Shown: piece by piece, positions 46,320 to 54,889 of the stretch
Position numbering within the stretch: the stretch's first letter is position 1
Layout: each line of letters starts with the position of its first letter
Assembly: GCF_000004195.4 (NCBI RefSeq)
Contig: NC_030683.2
Location: 51,287,358-51,351,357 of the forward strand
Length of the DNA stretch: 64,000 nucleotides
Direction: 5' to 3'
Origin: Xenopus tropicalis
Taxonomy: Eukaryota > Chordata > Amphibia > Anura > Pipidae
Made by a program: the position numbers and the translations under genes
Notes under the pieces: generated by a model
What the model saw: only the letters and a program-made list of their open reading frames with translations
The model's database searches: none
Told to the model about the DNA's origin: nothing

Positions 46320-46689
46320 AGCCCTAGAAGCTCCCTCTGTTTTTTAAGATAGCAGCTGCCATTTTAGCTAACTCTCAGTTACTTCTGTGCTGTAGCTCTA
46401 GCTGCTGCTAGCTCAGATTACAGCACAGTTGGGAGGGGGATAGAGGAGAGATGGGAAGGGGAGAGAGGAGAGATAGGAGGTGGAAGATGAGAAGGTAGGG
46501 AGAGAGAGAAGGGAGGAGCAAACTGAGCAGACTTGTGCCATGCCCTGAAGGATTTTTATAAGAGAAGGAAGTCTGATATCTAAGAACATGTGTGCACAAA
46601 AGAAGAAAATAAATCCTCTGTTATCCTCTGGCCAAATTTACATAGACGTCTTTGATAAAATTTACTTAGTTTTTACTTTTCCTTCTCCT
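46320..46689. repeat. T2-like MITE, right part, with purine tract
   Basis: Ends TTTTCCTTCTCCT before TTAA at 46,690-46,693, matching the right end of the element at 12,862. A GGGAGAGAGGAGAGA purine tract fills 46,431-46,520. The left end is not clear (AGTTAACAGCCC near 46,313). Confidence 0.6.
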
Positions 46690-46693
46690 TTAA

Positions 46694-47404
46694 GAATCAG
46701 GAATAATTCTAAAACTTTCTCAACGATTCCAGTTCAGGGGACATTCTGAGAATCAAATTGCACAGCAATTGACAAAAACCAAAGGTTATAACCATTGCGA
46801 GTTAAAAAACTAAAACGGCATTTAACAATATGAAGCAAGTCCTTCTGCCCATTATAAATGAGAATACAGAATAAGTTGGTGTGGAAAGCAAATGTAATAA
46901 AAGTTGTAGATTGAGAAAACAATTGCATACATTTTTCAATGTAACATTTGTCATTATACAGTTATTGCATTGCAAATTTTAATTGTGCATAGCACATTTT
47001 TATGACCTGCTTAAAGATGGCATATTCTTTGGGTGCAAATAATAACTTTTTCAGTAAGAAGTTAATTACATACACTGCATAATGGAGCAAACAATAAAAC
47101 TTGCAATCTTTCTTCCAAGAAGAAGCTAGATGGTAGGATCGCTTTATAATTTCTGGATTTTCCAAACCTATATTCTATTTGCACAAAGCAAAAATGTTTT
47201 ACATTGTCCATATTTTTTTGCTAATGACTTTCAATATTTCAGTTTCCCCTTATGAATGCTCTCATAAACAGATGGCTAAAAGTGACTTTTTACCACATAA
47301 ATGTGGAAGAAGCATTGTTAATACATCTGTGTAAAAAAAACATTGGTAAGACAAGTGACAATAGATTTGTCTACATACAGAATGCAGGTTAAATATCAAG
47401 CACA
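46694..47404. other. No recognised feature
   Basis: AT-rich non-coding sequence. Confidence 0.35.
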
Positions 47405-48345
47405 ATTATGGACTTTCCTAGTGCAGTCCCATTAAGGGTATACGGGGCTTGCATATTTTTACATCCCATGTGCATAACCTTACATTTATCTACATTAAAT
47501 CTCATCTGCCCCTTAGCCGTCCAGATTGCCAGTTGGCCAAGATCCTGCTGCAAGTATGCCACATCCTGAATATAATTGACTGGGCTGCAGAATTTTGTGT
47601 CATCTGCAAACACTGATACATTGCTTATAATACCCTCCCCTAAGTCATTAATGAACAAGTTAAACAAAAGTGGACCCAGTACAGAACCCTGAGGGACCCC
47701 ACTGAGAACCTTACTCCAAGTAGAGAATGTACCATTAACAACCATCCTCTCTATTTCATCCTGTAGCCAGTTTTCTATCTATGTGCAAATTACTTCACTA
47801 AGATCAATCAAAACCATAGTTTAGAAAGCAGTCGTTTGTTGGGCACGTTATCAAATGCTTTGGCAAAATCCACTGCACCCCCACTGTCCAGCTTCTTACT
47901 AACTTCATAATAAAAAGCAATTCAATTTGTTTGACATGACCTGTCTTTCATAAAGCCATACCGATTACTGCTCATAATGCCATTCTCCAGAAAATAATTT
48001 TGTATATGATCCCTTAACAAGCCCCCCCCCCATGGATGTCAAGCTTACTGGCCTATAATTGCCAGGCTGAGATCTTAATCCCTTTTTAAATATAGGAATG
48101 ACAATAGCTTTCCTCCAAACCATAGGTACCATACCAGATGAAAACAAGTCCGAGAATATCAGAAACAAAGGCCACTGTAAAACTGAGCCTAGCTCTCTCA
48201 GTACCCGAGGGTGTATTCCATCTGGCCCAGGTGCTTTGTTCATATTAATCTTGCACCATATCCTGGGTCAACCACTGAGCTGAGCCAACAGTGCAGCTAA
48301 TGGGTGGGGCTTGGCACTCTGGCTCCTTTACTGTATACACTGAAG
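47405..48345 (-). pseudogene. CR1 LINE internal ORF2 fragment lacking both ends
   Basis: Minus-strand frames read MNKAPGPDGIHPRVLRELGS (48,243 down) and MVVNGTFSTWSKVLSGVPQG (47,745 down) with FADDTKF, that is RT motifs of the same CR1 subfamily as 54,683-58,448; it corresponds to about 55,523-56,515 there. Stops and frameshifts separate the pieces. Unusually it lacks the LINE 3' end: homology stops at 47,405 inside ORF2. Confidence 0.88.
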
Positions 48346-48357
48346 AAAAGAAGAAAT

Positions 48358-48620
48358 ATATATGTATATCCTTTACTGTACAAGCTAATTGAGTTTAATG
48401 GTACATGGGACAGTTATGTGACAGTGTATCACTCCAAGTTACATGGCTGTGTCACCTGAGAAAGCAAGGAGATGGCTAGCACTGGGTCAAATTTCAAAAA
48501 TAAATATAAAAAAACCTGTTTTACCTTTTAAAAAAACAAACTTCAGGGCAGAATTCTACTGGGACAGCACTATTAGTTAATGTGTTTAAAAAACATGTTT
48601 TCCCATGACAGTATTCCTTT
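48358..48620. repeat. Dispersed repeat R, copy 3 (internally deleted)
   Basis: TATATCCTTTACTGTACAAG and AAGCTAATTGAG match the left of copy 1, then it jumps to CATGGCTGTGTCACCTGAGA and GCAGAATTCTACTGG and ends GACAGTATTCCTTTAA; the middle third of the family is missing. Confidence 0.7.
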
Positions 48621-48783
48621 AAATGATCCTTTACTTTTCTAATGAAACAAGTCTATCTTCTCTAGCTTATATGAAGTTACATTCTATGGCACTACAAACC
48701 ATACTTATATAAAGGAATATCTGTTAAAGTAAAACATTAGGTATAGTCCTACAAAGTCTGTAAACTACTGGTATATAAGGATA

Positions 48784-49062
48784 ATGGCACATGGAGAGAT
48801 TAGTTGCCTGCAATAAATCTCTGCTACCGCCAGTGACTAATTTCTCTGAAATACCTTTCCACCAGCAACAAAGTGAATCGTCAATTGAAAAACATACTTA
48901 TCCTTTTGTTTTTTTTAAGTCGCAGGAGGAAAGTTTGTGTTACTTTGGAAATACAAAGCGACATGTGTGCCTTTCCACTGGCGATTCACTTTGCTGCTGG
49001 TTTCGTCACCCGAGGAAGAAGAGATTCATTGCAGGCGACTAATCTCTCCATGTAGCATTAGC
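48784..49062. repeat. Foldback MITE (GGCAC..GAGATTAGT family)
   Basis: TGGCACATGGAGAGATTAGT pairs with ACTAATCTCTCCATGTAGCA; CCAGCAACAAAGTGAATCG pairs with CGATTCACTTTGCTGCTGG. Same family as 4,244 and 13,045. Confidence 0.8.
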
Positions 49063-49735
49063 CTAACACAGTGCAACAAAATACAAATCCAAATACTATT
49101 AGATTTTGTATTTAATATATAGTTATTTGCAGTTTTGTGATAGTTTAATTAAACACAGTGATAATATAAAACATTCACTTTTGCAAATTTCAAAGTCACA
49201 CAGTAACTCTTTTTCCTAGCCAGCTAGCTGTGGCATGTTATTGTGAGTTTTGTGGGCATTGTGAGTTATGTTTGCCTTATGCTGTTCAAAGATGACTGAT
49301 CAGCCAGACTAAACAGATTCTGCAAAGTGTCAGTTAAGGGGTTAAACTGAATATTCTTTCTCTCAAAAGATGTTTCAAATAAGTAAAATAATACGTTCAT
49401 AATTATTGCAAGGTTCATTTTTACTTTAAATTCCTTTTCCCATTGACATCCTATGGGTAGAAAAGAACAACCGTTCTGATTAATACTGCAGATGTCGTTG
49501 TTTGAAAGCGAACAATTCTTGAAAGAAACATCCTCATTAAGTGTAAGACCATGTTTTAATCAGCTACAAGATAACTACAAAGTTGTTCATGTTGCCAATG
49601 CAAGCATGATGATGTATAGACATTTTTTAATTAACGTTATAGGTCATATATATTCAGTGCATTTCATGAAATACCCAAGATTATGAAGATGTCTTGAAAT
49701 GTATCCTAGTAGCAGTTTCACACTGTAGTTCTGAA
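49063..49735. other. No recognised feature
   Basis: No ORF or repeat ends supported. Confidence 0.35.
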
Positions 49736-49862
49736 TTACCGTATATACTCGAGTATAAGCCGATCCGAATATAAGCCGAGGTACCTAATTTTACCTAAGA
49801 AAACTGGAAAAACGTATTGACTCGAGTATAAGCCTAGGATGGGAACTGCAGCAGCTACTGCT
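49736..49862. repeat. Repeat with TTACCGTATATACTCGAG terminus
   Basis: Starts TTACCGTATATACTCGAG and has two more ATATAAGCC/CTCGAGTATAAGCC words within 110 bp. The inverted terminus CTCGAGTATATACGGTAA occurs at 59,784-59,801. The family is unknown to me. Confidence 0.6.
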
Positions 49863-50060
49863 AAGTTTCAATAATCAAATAAATAATAAAAGGACAATCA
49901 GCGTGACTCCCTGTGAACTCTTCATAAATATATAATGTTGGCAGCTGCAGATTAGGGAAAGGTGATTAGGGAAAGGTGGATAGAGGACCCTTTGCCCCCC
50001 CCTAGCCTTGTGCTGTGTGCGCGTCCCATCATATAAAGACTCACTGGCATTCATTGCGTG

Positions 50061-50268
50061 TGTTATGTCGGCATCAATATGCACAGTTATGTTAACTATA
50101 TACTTGTTTTTAGGTGCACAATAACTAGCATGAAAACAGTCAGAGCATGGAGAGTGAACAGGGTATTTCCCTTCTGCTTTATTACTTCCGGGGCGCATGA
50201 GACATACATCACACCACGGTATTGCCACCTAGTGGCACGTATGTGAAATAACACTCAAATACATTACA
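50061..50268 (-). repeat. 3' LTR of the Gypsy element (208 bp)
   Basis: In element orientation it starts TGTAATGTATTTGAG and ends CCGACATAACA. An AATAAA polyadenylation signal is at 50,178-50,183 (forward TTTATT). GCGTG precedes it at 50,056-50,060. Confidence 0.95.
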
Positions 50269-50282
50269 TCTCCTCCCCACTT
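50269..50282 (-). other. Polypurine tract
   Basis: On the minus strand AAGTGGGGAGGAGA sits directly against the 3' LTR; this is where plus-strand DNA synthesis would be primed. Confidence 0.9.
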
Positions 50283-50448
50283 AGATCAATTACTCCCATG
50301 TTTTTTCTCATACCGTAAACATTGGAACATCAGTGGAACTCAATAACTGTGAGGCCATATTAATGATAAAATAACCTACCGGACCAACCGTTAACTGCTT
50401 GAGTCTACACCCAATTAACATATTATGCAGTGCAGATAAAAACAAAAA

Positions 50449-53400
50449 CTACAGATCTAATCTGTTAGGTGCCTTACGATTCCTCACGGGGAATCGCCTC
50501 TCATTTTGGGAAATAACCGTAGCCGGTGCAACAAGCCCATCTGCATGTTGGTCTGGTGCATAAGATACAGTCTCATTAGATATCAAAGGCAGTTCTTGTT
50601 CCCTATCGTCTAATATTGGTGACACACTGTTATCCGCTGGCAACAGTTCGGTGGCTTTTGTGATTTCCGGGTGTCCCCCTAACATTTGATCTGCATGTCT
50701 TTTCCAGGTTTGTGTACTGTCCACTTGGACCGTATATGACACTGGTCCTGACTGGGAAGAGACAGTACCAGTTTTCCACTTTTCTCCCCCACGTCTATAA
50801 TCTCTGACCAGCACGGAATCACCAACACCAAAGTCTCTTTCTTTCGCATGGAGAGCACGGTACGAACATTGAACTTCTTGGGCTTGCTCCACAGTCTGTT
50901 TTACACTTGGCTTTATTAAATCTAGTCGTGTTCTCAGTCTGCGATGTAAGAACAACATTGCCGGTGCTTCTTTTGTTGTGCTGTGGGGAGTATTCCTGTA
51001 CTGTAACAGGAAAGCATCTAGTCTTTGTTGCAATGGTTTTGGTTCTTTAGATGCTTTTAGCGAATGTTTAAAAGTTTGTACAAAACGCTCAGCCAACCCG
51101 TTCGTCGCTGGGTGAAATGGTGCCGAGCGTACATGTTTAACACCATTCAATTTCAGAAAGCATTCAAATTCCTCTGAAGTAAATTGTGGGCCATTGTCAC
51201 TCACTAAGGTTTCAGGTATGCCATAGCGACTAAAAAGACCACGCAATACCTCGATCGTTTTGCATGACGTAGTAGAATCCATCACCAGAACTTCTGGCCA
51301 TTTCGAGTGTGCGTCAACGACTACTAGGAACATGCGTCCTTCAAATGGCCCAGCGTAATCGATGTGGATTCGCTGCCAAGGGGATTCGGGCCATGCCCAG
51401 GGATGTAACGGTGATAGGGCTGGGGATTTCTGATTTTGTTGACAGGACATGCAGGTTTTAGATTTTTCCTCAATCTGCGAGTCGATATTTGGCCACCAGA
51501 TGTAGCTACGCGCTAATGCCTTCATTTTGACTACACCTGGGTGTCCCGTGTGTAAATCCTCTAAGACTTGGGGTCTCAAATTTGGTGGAACGATAACTCG
51601 CTGTCCCCACATTAGACAGTCCTGCAAAAGTGATAGCTCCTCCTTCCTCATGAGATACGGTTTTAAAACATTTTCTGAGTCTTTGGTAGGTGGGAATAAC
51701 CCGGTGGATACCATTTCCTTTACCCGACAGAGAATTGGATCTGTCCTGGTTCCTTTCCGAATATCACTGCTACTGACTGGAAGTGTATCCATTTTGTTTA
51801 TAAAATAAACCTCTAATGCATCCTTTCTGTCCTTGTGGTGAACAGGCAGTGGTAAGCGTGATAAACTATCTGCGTTCCCGTGTTTGTCCGCACTCCTATA
51901 CTGGATAGTGTAGTTATGTGCAGCCAACAGGAGAGCCCACCTTTGAAGTCTGGCTGCAGCCATGGAGGGAGTCGCTTTGTGTGGATGGAGTATGGTGGTA
52001 AGTGGACGGTGATCGGTCATTAAGGTGAAGTGACGTCCATATAGGTAAGTGTGAAACTTCCGTACTCCGAAGATTAATCCTAATGCTTCTCGCTCCAGCT
52101 GCGCATAGTTTTGCTCTGCCTTACTTAAGGTTCTCGAAGCGAAGGCTATGGGTCTTTCCTGCCCATCTGGCATCAAATGTGAAAGTGCTGCCCCCACCCC
52201 ATAGGGTGAAGCGTCGCACGCCAATCGGACTGGAAGTCTTGGGTCGTAGTGCGTAAGCACATTGGGTGTCAATAGCTGTCTCTTGATTTCCTGAAATGCA
52301 CCCTCACATTCTGGAGACCAGTTCCATTTCACCTCCTTATGTAACATTGCGTTCAGGGGGTGAAGGACTGTGGACAGGTTTGGAACGAATCTTGCATAAT
52401 AATTAACCAGCCCCAGGAAGGACCTGAGTTGGCTAACATTGACCGGGACCGGTGCCTCTGCAACTGCGCGCAGTTTATTGGCGGACTTGTGGAGTCCCGA
52501 TGCATCAATCATGTGTCCCAAATACTCTGAGTTTTTGAAAAACTCACACTTCTCTCTTTTTACCCGAAGTCCACATTTCTCCAGTCTATTTAGCACAGCC
52601 TCAAGATTAGACAAGTGGTGCACATCGTCTCTCCCTGTGATCAGGATGTCGTCCAGAAAACAGTGGACGGATGGTAACCCCTGCAGTACTTGTTCCATGG
52701 CTCGTTGGAATATCGATGGAGCTGATGTGATGCCAAAAGGTAATCTGTTGTATACGAACATTCCCTTGTGTGTCGTGATGGTTAAGTATTTCCGTGAATT
52801 TTCATGTACAGGGATCTGCAGGTACGCTTGTGAAAGGTCCAATTTGCTAAACCTTTTTCCTCCCGCTAGTGAAGCGAACAGATCTTCAATCCGAGGTAAT
52901 GGATAATGTTCGGCACATAAGGCTGGGTTTACCGTTACTTTGAAGTCACCGCAGATTCTGACATTACCTCCTTTTTTTATTACAGGCACAATCGGGGTTG
53001 CCCATTCACTGAATCGTACTGGTGAAATGATTCCTTGTTTGAGTAGGTGGTTGATTTCTTCCTCCACCTTGGGTCTGATGGCATATGGTACCACTCGAGC
53101 TTGGAAAAACTTTGGTTGAGTTCCTGGTTTCAGATTGATGGTAGCTGTGTAACCATTGAAAGTCCCTAACTCTTCACTAAAAACTTTCTCATGCTGTTTT
53201 AGAAGGCTGTCCAATGTCCCTTCGTTGCTGCGGTGTACTGCACTTATTGATTTGATCTCACGCCAGTCCAGATGAATTCGGCGAAGCCACTCGCGTCCGA
53301 ATAGCGGAACCGCATTTCCGGTAACAATATACAGTGGTAACCGTGCACGTTGTTTGTTTAGCTTAACGCACACCTTGATGACTCCTTCTGGCCGGATTAC

Positions 53401-54474
53401 TTCGCCAGTGTATGTCTTGAGAACAACGTTTGTATGGCGCAGACGAATGTGACTTAATTTATCTCTATACAGTTCCCCTGAGATAACAGAAACTGCCGCT
53501 CCTGTGTCGACTTCCATCTCTACTCGTAACCCCTCAATTTTTGGTTGTATTTTTATTACCGCTGTCCCTTCCTCATTTTCCCTTTTCATTATGTTCCCTG
53601 GTGCAGGGTTTTGCGATGTTGCGGTAACGTTGTGTAGTGTCAGTTCAGACTCAGTATCCGAACTTGTCTCTTCATTCAGCCTTTCCGTCTCAGTGCCCAT
53701 TTTGTGAATTGTTTTTTTCTTTGCCATTCCCTTACTTTTTACATAGTTTCCTTTTCCGAAAACTCTCGGTATTTTCACCTCTGTCTTTGCACCTTTACAT
53801 GACCGAGCGATGTGGCCCTTCTTTCCACAATTGTGACACAGTTGGTCTTTGTAAAAACATTCATTTTGGATATGGTTAGACTTTCCGCATCTAAAACATT
53901 TTGCCTTTGGCGATTCTGATGCAAAAGACATGGCATTTACTTTCAATGAGTTACTTAAATGCTGTGATTCCCTCGATACAGCCTCCATTGACATTGCTAT
54001 GTCCACGGCCTTTTGGTACGTGAGCGCCGATTCAGTCAAAAGCTTCCGCTGTATTGACTCGCTGCACAGGCCACACACCACTCTGTCTCTTAATGCATCG
54101 TTTAAATTGTCACCAAATTCACAGTGCTCCGCCAGTTTCTTTAATACAGCCACATACTGTGCAACACTTTCCCCCTCCACCTGATTTCGTTTGTGAAACT
54201 TGAACCTCTCAGCAATCACAATAGGCCTGGGACTGAAATGCGCTTGCAGTGTGTTCACAATGTCTCCATATGACATAGTGCCGGGCTTAACTGGTGCAAT
54301 AAGGCTACGTAAGAGTCCATAAGTGGATGCTCCCATTACGCTGAGGAAAACCGACACTGTTTTTCCCTCTTCAATGTCATTTGCTTTCACAAAGTGTTCA
54401 AAGCGTTCTACATACGTGGTCCATTGCTCTCTCGCCTCGTCGAAGGTATCAATCTGTCCGATGATCGTAGCCAT
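50449..54474 (-). CDS. Gypsy Gag-Pol polyprotein, 1,341 aa, intact
   Basis: A single uninterrupted frame from ATG encodes capsid-like Gag, protease, reverse transcriptase, RNase H and integrase. Visible motifs: two CCHC zinc knuckles (C193-C206 and C213-C226) that bind packaged RNA; protease DTGA at 323-326; RT with D546 and the FLDD pair D608/D609; RNase H D754, E796 and D821; integrase zinc finger near H975/H978 with C1008 and C1011; catalytic D1039, D1093 and E1129, with 35 residues between the last two as in D,D35E integrases. The segment after integrase (about 1,215-1,260) is GPY/F-like (VGDSVLVRDY). Gag and Pol are fused without a frameshift. It lies 62 bp inside the primer site and 166 bp before the polypurine tract. 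No missing catalytic residue is apparent, but the CR1 insertion in the 5' LTR probably prevents expression. Confidence 0.97.
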   Translation of the reverse strand: MATIIGQIDTFDEAREQWTTYVERFEHFVKANDIEEGKTVSVFLSVMGASTYGLLRSLIAPVKPGTMSYGDIVNTLQAHFSPRPIVIAERFKFHKRNQVEGESVAQYVAVLKKLAEHCEFGDNLNDALRDRVVCGLCSESIQRKLLTESALTYQKAVDIAMSMEAVSRESQHLSNSLKVNAMSFASESPKAKCFRCGKSNHIQNECFYKDQLCHNCGKKGHIARSCKGAKTEVKIPRVFGKGNYVKSKGMAKKKTIHKMGTETERLNEETSSDTESELTLHNVTATSQNPAPGNIMKRENEEGTAVIKIQPKIEGLRVEMEVDTGAAVSVISGELYRDKLSHIRLRHTNVVLKTYTGEVIRPEGVIKVCVKLNKQRARLPLYIVTGNAVPLFGREWLRRIHLDWREIKSISAVHRSNEGTLDSLLKQHEKVFSEELGTFNGYTATINLKPGTQPKFFQARVVPYAIRPKVEEEINHLLKQGIISPVRFSEWATPIVPVIKKGGNVRICGDFKVTVNPALCAEHYPLPRIEDLFASLAGGKRFSKLDLSQAYLQIPVHENSRKYLTITTHKGMFVYNRLPFGITSAPSIFQRAMEQVLQGLPSVHCFLDDILITGRDDVHHLSNLEAVLNRLEKCGLRVKREKCEFFKNSEYLGHMIDASGLHKSANKLRAVAEAPVPVNVSQLRSFLGLVNYYARFVPNLSTVLHPLNAMLHKEVKWNWSPECEGAFQEIKRQLLTPNVLTHYDPRLPVRLACDASPYGVGAALSHLMPDGQERPIAFASRTLSKAEQNYAQLEREALGLIFGVRKFHTYLYGRHFTLMTDHRPLTTILHPHKATPSMAAARLQRWALLLAAHNYTIQYRSADKHGNADSLSRLPLPVHHKDRKDALEVYFINKMDTLPVSSSDIRKGTRTDPILCRVKEMVSTGLFPPTKDSENVLKPYLMRKEELSLLQDCLMWGQRVIVPPNLRPQVLEDLHTGHPGVVKMKALARSYIWWPNIDSQIEEKSKTCMSCQQNQKSPALSPLHPWAWPESPWQRIHIDYAGPFEGRMFLVVVDAHSKWPEVLVMDSTTSCKTIEVLRGLFSRYGIPETLVSDNGPQFTSEEFECFLKLNGVKHVRSAPFHPATNGLAERFVQTFKHSLKASKEPKPLQQRLDAFLLQYRNTPHSTTKEAPAMLFLHRRLRTRLDLIKPSVKQTVEQAQEVQCSYRALHAKERDFGVGDSVLVRDYRRGGEKWKTGTVSSQSGPVSYTVQVDSTQTWKRHADQMLGGHPEITKATELLPADNSVSPILDDREQELPLISNETVSYAPDQHADGLVAPATVISQNERRFPVRNRKAPNRLDL

Positions 54475-54520
54475 CCTTACTTCTGGCTTGACAACTAGAT
54501 ATTGACCGTGGGCACGTTTC

Positions 54521-54531
54521 CCTCGTCGCCA
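54521..54531 (-). other. Primer-binding site, tRNA-Ser type
   Basis: TGGCGACGAGG on the minus strand begins 5 bases inside the 5' LTR. From memory this complements the 3' end of a vertebrate tRNA-Ser (GCT) including CCA over 11 bases; the match then stops. mag-clade elements commonly use tRNA-Ser. Confidence 0.75.
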
Positions 54532-54536
54532 ATTTA

Positions 54537-54682
54537 TGTTATGTCGGCATCAATATGCACAGTTATGTTAACTATATACTTGTTTTTAGGTGCACAATAA
54601 CTAGCATGAAAACAGTCAGAGCATGGAGAGTGAACAGGGTATTTCCCTTCTGCTTTATTACTTCCGGGGCGCATGAGACATA
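54537..54682 (-). repeat. 5' LTR of the Gypsy element, downstream 146 bp
   Basis: Identical to 50,061-50,206. It ends abruptly at 54,682, where the CR1 tail begins; the remaining LTR bases are found at 58,451-58,513. AATAAA lies at 54,654-54,659 on the minus strand. Confidence 0.95.
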
Positions 54683-54712
54683 GTAACATAGTAACATAGT
54701 AACATAGTAAGT
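54683..54712 (-). repeat. CR1 3'-terminal 8-bp tail repeats
   Basis: Forward TAACATAG units (minus strand CTATGTTA), about three and a half copies, terminate the element. Such short 3' repeats, not poly-A, are how CR1-clade LINEs end. Confidence 0.85.
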
Positions 54713-54889
54713 TGGGTTGAAAAAAGACATACGTCCATCAAGTTCAACCATAATGCCTATACCTAACCTGCCTAACTACAAGTTGATCCAGAGGAAGGCA
54801 AAAAACCCCATCTGAAACCTCTCTAATTTGCCTCAGAGGGGAAAAAATTCCTTCCTGACTCCAAGATGGCAATCGGACCAGTCCCTGGA

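Noticed and set aside
49875..50228. 117-codon minus-strand frame starting in the Gypsy LTR
   Set aside because: It begins at GTG in the LTR and runs into flanking DNA; it has no domain and is a read-through shadow.
51527..54505. Plus-strand frames of 60-155 codons across the Gypsy element
   Set aside because: Antisense shadows of gag-pol.
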